Assembly: GCA_038093515.1 (NCBI GenBank)
Contig: JBBPSI010000369.1
Span: forward strand, 1 to 18,333
Origin: Butyriboletus loyo
Taxonomy: Eukaryota; Basidiomycota; Agaricomycetes; Boletales; Boletaceae
Reading direction: 5' to 3'
Length of the DNA stretch: 18,333 nucleotides
A program made the position numbers and the translations under genes. This document shows, piece by piece, positions 12,122-18,333 of the stretch (position 1 is its first letter; each line of letters opens with the position of its first letter). The notes beneath the pieces are model-generated. The model worked only from the letters and a program-made list of their open reading frames with translations. It was not told the DNA's origin and did no database searches.

Positions 12122-14526
12122 ATGTTTTATCCCCAACAATCCCCGGCTGTCGCTCACAAGCATCCGAATCACCACGACCAGTCCCCGTGGTCTCGAACAC
12201 ATCATCCCGTCCTAGGACCCCCAACCTCGCAGAATATTGGACCTCCCCCTTCCTCGCCAGGTTTTCCCCTCTACACCAATGGATCGGTAAACCCGATGCA
12301 ACATCACCCCGCCCATCCCCACGCCCTTTCCCACCCACCTATCGCACACCACCAGCACCAAAACTCCCTTTCACATTATCCCTCCCCTCCGAATGGACAT
12401 ATTCATACGCAGCACATGGGCTCAGGATCCCCAGGCAGCGCTGCGAGCCAGATTATCAGCCCACAGTGGCAACAACAGCTTCTCAAGTGTGAGGTGTGTA
12501 GCCGATCCACGTCATGCATATATGTCGATCTGATCGACGACTTTAATTCATAAAGATGATCAGGTCGTCCCGTTCGCCTCATCACCGTGCACGCGCGAGT
12601 GCCATGGCATCCAGGACTGTCACTAAATCCGCCATCCCAATCACAAATCCTAATCTCGTCAAACCCACCATCAGCACCGATATGCCACCCAAAGAGGCTG
12701 AGGCTCCAGCAACTTCCTCTACACCTGTCCCCACTAGTGCGTCAGAAAGCTCGCCCAGTCTCGCAGGTTCCATGGTCAATCACCCCTCGTCGACTGTGGC
12801 TCCAATAGCCGAGGCACCGCGGCTAATGGCGAAACCCCCGCAGAATACGTGGAACTCGCTAGACATGGGTGGCGTAAACATCAAGACGCTTCCTCCCACG
12901 TCTGAGCTGTTCACTTTCACCTTCCTCATTAATCTATATCTCAACCACAACGCCATCTCGTCCATCCCTCCGGAGATTGCCAAGCTCCGTCATTTGGAGC
13001 TTCTCGACTTGTCGGGAAATAATTTGAGCATAGTCCCACCGGAGCTTGGGATGCTCACGCAATTGAAGGAGCTTTACCTCTTTGACAACCATCTGGTCAC
13101 GCTACCGCCAGAACTCGGCAGTTTACACCAACTGCAGACTCTCGGTGTCGAAGGCAATCCTCTGGATGCTACGCTGAAAGCCATTGTGCAGAAAGATGGT
13201 ACTCCGGCGCTCATATCTTACCTGCGCGACTCATGTCCTGCACCTGCGGCTCCGCCCGAGCGGTTGTGGAGGCATGTCGTTGCCGCGGCCGAACGCGAAG
13301 CAATGAACAATGACTCTCATACAGAGATATTTAGCGTTCTCTGTTACAACATTCTTTGCGAGAAGTACGCCACGGAGCGCCTCTACGGTTACACACCATC
13401 TTGGGCACTGTCATGGGACTATCGGAAGGAATTGATCTTGACGGAAGTGATGAACTACGATGCCGACTTTTTGTGTTTGCAAGAAGTTGACACCACTCAG
13501 TACGAGGAGTACTTCATCAAGCATCTGCAAGGACAGGACTACGAGGGCGTATACTATCCGAAGTCGCGGTATAAGACCATGAGCGATGCAGATCGGCGGC
13601 AAGTCGACGGCTGTGCAACCTTCTACAAGGCCAACAAGTTTGTCGTTGATTTATGTTTGTTTGAGACCATGTTTATGTCTTTCCAGATATCAATTAGTAG
13701 AAAAGCAGCTCGTCGAGTTTAGTACCGTCGCCATGCAGCGCCCAGATTTCAAGAAAACGGACGACATGTTCAACCGGGTTCTTGGCAAGGATCATATCGC
13801 TGTCGTATGTTGCTTCGAGAACATAGAAACAGGCACGCGTGTCGTTGTGGCGAACGCTCACATACATTGGGATCCGAATTTCCGGGACGTCAAGCTCGTT
13901 CAAGTTGCCCTCTTGATGGACGAGATAGAGAAGGTCGCGGCGTATTTTTGCAAGCTGCCCCCCCGGCCACCAAACAACCTAGAAGACATGTCTGCGCCCC
14001 AAACACGATCCTCACCCGCGTATGGTGACGGGACGAAGATACCTCTAGTTATTTGTGGTGATTTCAACTCTGTCCCCGCCAGTGGCGTGTGCGAATTCTT
14101 GTCCAATGGGTCTGTTCCACCAGATCACCCTGATTTCATGTCGCACCTTTATGGGAGGTACACCACTGAAGGGTTACGGCACAAATTCAGCCTCAAAAGC
14201 GCTTATACCGCGGCGGGTGAATCCCCCTTGACGAATTTCACCCCAAGCTTCCAAGGCGTGATTGACTACATCTGGTACGGTACAGGCAACCTGGCGGTCA
14301 ATGCCGTTCTGGGTGGGGTCGATAAGAGCTATCTGGACAAGATAGTCGGATTCCCGAACGCCCACTTTCCTTCAGAGTCGGTCTTAATCCGTTTTAATCC
14401 GATTCGCATCATTGACGTTCCTTTTTCAGCCATGTCTGCCTGGTGAGCGAGTTCCGGGTGAAACCCCCTCGAGACAGTGTACCACGACCATCGCCCCTCT
14501 TTCCTTCGCCCAACGGTGCGCACTGA
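12122..14526 (+). CDS. CCR4: CCR4 deadenylase, catalytic subunit of CCR4-NOT
   Basis: CCR4 shortens mRNA poly(A) tails in the cytoplasm as part of CCR4-NOT. Exons: 12122-12493, 12556-13637, 13687-14376, 14430-14526; introns of 62, 49 and 53 bp (donors GTGTGT, GTTTGT, GTCGGT). The product is 746 residues. Residues 1-220 are a Gln/His/Pro/Ser-rich, probably disordered leader. Residues 222-329 are leucine-rich repeats (LINLYLNHNAISSIPPEI, LELLDLSGNNLSIVPPEL, LKELYLFDNHLVTLPPEL), which in yeast bind the CAF1 deadenylase. Residues 380-728 are the endonuclease/exonuclease/phosphatase domain with CYNILCEKY, LQEVD (E434), NAHIHWDP, GDFNS (D610, N612), DYIWY (D678) and SDH (D715, H716), so all catalytic Mg2+-binding landmarks are present. 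The intron 2 and 3 boundaries were chosen because only they join ANK to YQLVEKQ and FPS to DHVCLVSEFRV in frame. The gene looks intact and functional. Confidence 0.93.
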
Positions 14527-15613
14527 TAACCTGGGGTAGTCCAAAGGATATTACGGCGTTTTTTTCGCTCATTCTACTCTCCCGCCATATATTCATCCCC
14601 ACTTTCTCTTTCTCTTCATTTATCGCTGTTTCTTTTCTTGTAATATATATTTCTTCGACTGGTACAATGTTGGTTTTCGTGCATTGGAGGGGGGATGATG
14701 AATGTTTTACATACGCAATACATATGTATGTGTTTTGTTTGAAAACAGATATCGTGTTCAATTCGACTCCCCGCGAGGTCATTTCGTTCGTTTGCGTCGG
14801 GGTTTTATTTTTGGCTTTCTCGTGGTACTATTGCTACATCCCCCTTGTTCATGCTGCTTCCCCGTTGGTTGATGGAACCCCGATCCTGTCTCATATATAC
14901 TTACTCTCTTGTGTTGTCCCGCCCTCACCCCCCGTTCCTCTGCATCGTGTCCATCTCTGTAGCATCCGTGTGTACAGTTGTTGTTTTCTTTGTTTTGTTT
15001 TTTGTTTTTTGTTTTGTGTGGGAGGGGTTGCCTCCGCACGAACTATATAGGAAAAAAAAGAGTTTTATTCGTTTCCAAATTACGATGGATGATCAGAGCA
15101 CTTTTTGGAATGAAGACTTGGACTGGACTGCCTTGCGTGTTTGTAGTGATGTTTGATAAGTTTGATTTTTTGATGTTTTGATGTTTGATTTCCTTGAGGG
15201 GGATCGATATCGACCAATCAATCGATCAATCAATCAATCGCTGGTCGTGCGTTCACAGTTAAATTGGCGAGCAGCATCAATTAGATGGATGCGTTTCGAA
15301 ACGACGTGTCATGAAGCCGAAGGAGGATTCAAAAAGGGTGCCACTCAGGAGTTTTCCTGTTTAGGAAACACAGAATTGACGATTTTATCGTTGGAGGCTC
15401 CGAATCGGTCACAGCATCCTCCTGCTCACTCGGGTCAGAAACTGAAACCTGAGTTCGTTCATACATCGTTAGGACATATTTAACAGGTCGTTACGATACA
15501 GCGAAATGTCTCTCTCTAGCGGGCAGTCAAAACGGTACATAAGGGAGACAGGCAAGTCTAAAATTGTTGAATAGGCTGAGGCGAACGTGGAGGCAACACC
15601 GTCTTGTGAATGA
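14527..15613. other. CCR4 3' flank and intergenic DNA
   Basis: T-rich sequence follows the CCR4 stop, including a TTTTGTTTT-type run at about 14976-15021 and several AATATATAT-like stretches that could serve 3' end formation. Open frames crossing it have low-complexity Phe/Val-rich translations and look spurious. No RNA gene was found. Confidence 0.5.
15214..15240. repeat. AATC microsatellite
   Basis: A short run of AATC units with one interruption (CAATCAATCGATCAATCAAT and on), in the intergenic region after CCR4. Confidence 0.7.
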
Positions 15614-16879
15614 CTACATAGTGGGTGTAACGGTCAGAATGCGTCTATGGGAGAGCGACAAGGACGCACCAGAACCAGAGTTATGGGATCCACCATTATT
15701 CAAAGTCAATCCATCGACGTTTGAACCGTTGATGTCCACGCAATTGGTCTTGGTGACAAAGTCTTCACTACACCTCAGCCCCCGCCGCCCTTGTGCCTGC
15801 CTAGATAAAGATTCTTTGACTACTGAAGCTGCAATTTTATGTGCCTGCTGAGTGAGCTCAGAGATCGAAGACATCATGGCAGGGCTCAAGCTGGGAGATG
15901 ATGGGCCAGGTAAAAGGAAGGAACCGTTGATCGTTGAACCAGGGGTTACCGATTGCCGAGTTAACCTCGGTGGTGGAGGAGCAGGCCTCCTGACAGAAGG
16001 AGAGCGACGAACAGAACCGTTGTCTGGGTTGCTCGCGGTCTCCGATACAACAACTGAATCACTCGACTGTACCACTCTTCGTGGTGGTGGCGGCGGCGGC
16101 GACCTCCTCTGACGTCGACTAGAGGAGTTGCTGCTTCGGTCACTATACGTTCCTGATAACCCATCAGTGCGATGAAAAGAGGAAAAAGAGGAACCGCTTA
16201 CCGAGAGGAGTATTGAGCGCTTCATTCAACTCGGATGTATAGTCGTTGTGATTTCGGGCTGCAGGGTAAACAACCAACTCCGAGAAATCTGGGATAGAAC
16301 AGCGCATGTTGAGCGGGGATGTTATTATCGTACTCGCTCGCTCAGGATTAGCATCCACAGGTGGACGACCCGCATCTGATTCGGGCATCCTTGCACCCAT
16401 CGGGTCAAAGCCTGACTCTCGTCCATGGCTAGCTGAAGAGGGAGGATTGCTCTTTCCGACGAGCCTGGTTCTCAATTTTGCATTAATATCTTCCTGAAAA
16501 AGATAACTGTGTCAGAATCACGATGACAAAAATGACAACCCAGTCAGCTCACTTTGACACGTTGGCGCAGCTCTTCGGCATTCTTGAGGCACTTCGCCGC
16601 CTGCGGCGAAGGCAAGCCAACCAAGTTCCGCCACATGGAGTTGGTTGATTCTGTCTCTGTTTCTTTGAGCTGTTGTCTGAGACTGCGAATAGATTCTGCA
16701 TCAGGATTGTGCTTTGCGATCATATGATATATTTCGTCGTACTCCTCCTCATCCTCCACAAACATTTTTCGGTCCGTTTCGCATAACACAGAATGGGGGT
16801 TTTCATGTTCCTCTTGAATGGTTCGGAGAACTTCATCCAATAAGTCTTCGGTTTGTTTAAAGAGGGAGGACAAAGGCAT
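15614..16879 (-). CDS. Unknown protein, acidic helical N-terminus and proline-rich C-terminal half
   Basis: Three exons on the minus strand: 16879-16553, 16493-16202, 16152-15614; introns of 59 bp (GTGAGC...TTTTTCAG) and 49 bp (GTAAGC...TTATCAG) keep the frame, giving 385 residues. Residues 1-120 are predicted by eye to be helical and coiled-coil-like (KQTEDLLDEVLRTIQEEHEN, VEDEEEYDEIYHMIAKHN, LRQQLKETETE, CLKNAEELRQRVKEDINAKL). The middle contains a possibly structured IPDFSELVVYPAARNH. The C-terminal half is Ser/Arg/Pro-rich with polyproline runs (RRSPPPPPPRR, RRPAPPPPR) that could bind SH3- or WW-type domains. An upstream open frame (17156-16926) can be joined in frame through a 34 bp GT-AG gap, but that is short for an intron, so I kept the ATG at 16879. 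I recognise no family. The clean splice sites and open frames argue that it is a real gene. Confidence 0.65.
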
Positions 16880-17248
16880 GTTTGTGGAGCGCTGTAGAAA
16901 GAGAGGAGAAAACGGATGAAACTACCGGTTGGTCCTCGAGGACGGGCAATTTATTGTGTCTTCCATGCGCTCCATAGTTGACTGATGGCAGCTCAGATTT
17001 GTGTGTACTGTCGTATACTTGCTGTGGTATCCTCGCAACCAAGGACAAGAAGTCCCCCCGAAAAACAAAAGGCAGGCGTGTTAGCGTATCAATCGGTACC
17101 CACAAGGACCCACAACTCGCACAGCAACGTGTGAAAACAGGGGCATACACTAACACTTTCTCGGAATGTTGTTAGGACCCCGGAAACTACCCAAGTCCAA
17201 ACGCAGTGCGCAATAACAATAATAATTAATTAAATCTTTCGAGTAGCA
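16880..17248 (-). promoter_or_regulatory. Presumed upstream region of the 15.6-16.9 kb gene
   Basis: Contains a minus-strand open frame (17156 to 16926) that could be a 5' exon or leader of the downstream gene, and an AT-rich patch at about 17215-17236. No defined promoter element is seen. Confidence 0.35.
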
Positions 17249-17401
17249 ATGCAAACCGCAACTGCGCTACGATATATCATATTTATCTTCTTGGTGATCT
17301 TTTCGACTGCCCGCACCCCCTCCGCTCCCGACCGAAACGCTTCCGCTAATCGAGAAATGTTTTGTTTCGCTACTACTTCGTCTCGAATGGAAGCCTGCTG
17401 A
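17249..17401 (+). CDS. Possible 50-residue secreted or membrane peptide
   Basis: A short frame starts with a hydrophobic, signal-like stretch (ALRYIIFIFLVIFSTARTP) followed by a polar region with two cysteines (MFCFATTSSRMEAC). It is 50 residues and could be a small secreted peptide or the first exon of a longer gene. There is no family match, no codon-use support and no recognisable promoter, and a minus-strand frame overlaps it, so this is only a candidate. Confidence 0.2.
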   Translation: MQTATALRYIIFIFLVIFSTARTPSAPDRNASANREMFCFATTSSRMEAC

Positions 17402-17749
17402 TGCAACCCCCCGTCGTATTCTCTTCGGCTCCGGTTTCATGCAGGGTCTCCGACAGTCGCGATCCGAATCATTGCATGACCTACATCCATCCATACTCGA
17501 CTGATATCATTCTTCGTGACTAATGCTTCCGGTTTATCAGCGCTACTTGCAGAACGTCACTATATGCACGAAGAGGGGGATTTCCGACCTGTTACCTGTA
17601 TGACAAGTCGGATGTATCTCACGAAGCAGCTGTTCATTGTCACTTCTTCAAGTTTCAAGTGTGTCCATGGTTGGTGTCCGGTGTCCTGCATTGACATAAC
17701 TTGCTGGTACCTTGCAGAGTTAACCGACAAAGGGTCCGAGTGGTAACAG
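17402..17749. other. Intergenic DNA left of the right-hand LTR
   Basis: Nothing recognisable on either strand; the open frames are short and show no family features. Confidence 0.4.
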
Positions 17750-17993
17750 TGTTGGAACTACAAAGCGATGACTGAGAGAAATCAATATTAGACAATGAGC
17801 TACGACATGAAATATATACCTGAGAGAAATCAATAATCAAAAGGTAAAGAACACGAAACAGAGCTCGTAGGTATATATATAAGAAAGCATGACTTTAGGG
17901 CTGACATTGTGATATGTTCGAGAATGTGATAGAAAAGTGAAGAAACATAGAGAAGAAAGGAAACGTGAAATGAAGAAAAGTGAAGTTCTAACA
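17750..17993 (-). repeat. 3' LTR (family L2) of a second gypsy element
   Basis: 244 bp; on the minus strand it starts TGTTAGAACT at 17993 and ends AGTTCCAACA at 17750, a near-perfect inverted terminal match. A TATATATA box lies at about 17872-17880. A 15 bp motif, ATTGATTTCTCTCAG, occurs twice about 50 bp apart. It is preceded (on the minus strand) by a polypurine tract and the pol end, so this is the 3' LTR. The 5 bp outside it are AACAG; the partner copy lies beyond the window. Confidence 0.8.
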
Positions 17994-18006
17994 TTACCCC
18001 CCTTTC
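17994..18006 (-). promoter_or_regulatory. Polypurine tract of the right-hand gypsy element
   Basis: On the minus strand a GAAAGGGGGGTAA stretch abuts the TGTTAG start of the LTR, the same arrangement as in the element at 6281-6293. Confidence 0.7.
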
Positions 18007-18019
18007 AAGCTTCATGTCC

Positions 18020-18333
18020 TCATGAAGGTAAATCGGCTGGACCGAGGGGTTTGATGTACGAGTTACGGAAGGAAAGGAAATCGGGAGATGAAAACATGGC
18101 TGAGGATGTCGGTAAAGGTTCTTTCCTGCAAATGGGACAGGAACAAGGGGAGTCGATGGTTTGCGAACGTAAATTGATTTTGATGTGAGGGCCTCGAATG
18201 GCCGTAGGATGGGTTCGATGAAACTGTTTTATTAGTTCCTTAGCGTTTCTCAACTCACGAACTGGTAACCATTCCCGTTCTTCTCGGGGAAATCCTTTCC
18301 AATGAACTAGGTATTGTTACGAGACAACGGAGT
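18020..18333 (-). pseudogene. C-terminal chromodomain end of a gypsy pol, cut by window edge
   Basis: On the minus strand the frame reads YLVHWKGFPREEREWLPV (the chromodomain core, compare VSWKGYSAAENTWEP in the other element), then helix-like LRNAKELIKQFHRTHP and a tail ending at a TGA at 18020-18022, about 25 bp from the LTR. A TAA at 18317-18319, just before the YLVHWKG block and in the same frame, would truncate the protein, so this copy is probably dead unless the true frame enters differently. The rest of the element lies outside the window. Confidence 0.75.

Noticed and set aside
13655..13697. Alternative CCR4 intron 2 (43 bp, donor at 13655)
   Set aside because: It keeps the frame but loses conserved residues around YQLVEKQ; the 49 bp intron 13638-13686 joins ANK to YQLVEKQ exactly.
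14412..15050. 212-codon hydrophobic plus-strand frame, apparent membrane protein
   Set aside because: It overlaps CCR4 exon 4 in another frame and continues into T-rich 3' flank; the hydrophobicity comes from T-rich DNA.
16892..16925. 34 bp intron joining an upstream exon to the unknown 15.6-16.9 kb gene
   Set aside because: GT-AG ends and frame fit, but 34 bp is shorter than the other introns here (49-77 bp); the ATG at 16879 is simpler.

Overview
The window reads as nuclear DNA of a filamentous basidiomycete, most likely an agaricomycete. The evidence is many 45-80 bp GT-AG introns, EMC2 and CCR4 orthologues with basidiomycete-like architecture, a chromodomain Ty3/gypsy retrotransposon, and several LTR families nested in each other. 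These are my readings from the sequence alone; no database was searched.

Layout. (1) 1-820, minus: N-terminal half of EMC2, a subunit of the ER membrane protein complex, five exons, cut by the window edge. (2) 821-2425: gene-poor DNA with no gene I can defend. (3) 2426-7678: a retrotransposon nest. A Ty3/gypsy element that has lost its 5' half (2751-6720) keeps integrase, chromodomain, an extra CCHC zinc-knuckle ORF, a polypurine tract and its 3' LTR. Its integrase is split by an 820 bp solo LTR with a perfect 5 bp target duplication. Copies of a second LTR family lie on both sides of it, followed by a rearranged copy of a third LTR family. (4) 7685-11815: two decayed copies of a PRP43-type DEAH-box splicing helicase, one on each strand. 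They enclose a small predicted secreted-protein gene (9329-9871) whose 3' part is built from tandemly duplicated intron plus micro-exon units. (5) 12122-14526, plus: an apparently intact four-exon CCR4 gene, the deadenylase of the CCR4-NOT complex. (6) 15614-16879, minus: a three-exon gene of unknown function with an acidic helical N-terminus and a proline-rich C-terminal half. (7) 17750-18333, minus: the 3' end of another chromodomain gypsy element of the same LTR family as the rearranged copy at 7416-7678.

The housekeeping genes (EMC2, CCR4, probably the unknown 15.6-16.9 kb gene) look functional and are not an operon or pathway cluster. The DNA between them is a graveyard of retroelements and pseudogenes. 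I see no defence, biosynthetic or other gene system. The most unusual item is the secreted-protein gene with duplicated micro-exons inside the inverted pseudogene pair. Splice sites were inferred by eye from GT-AG signals and family conservation.
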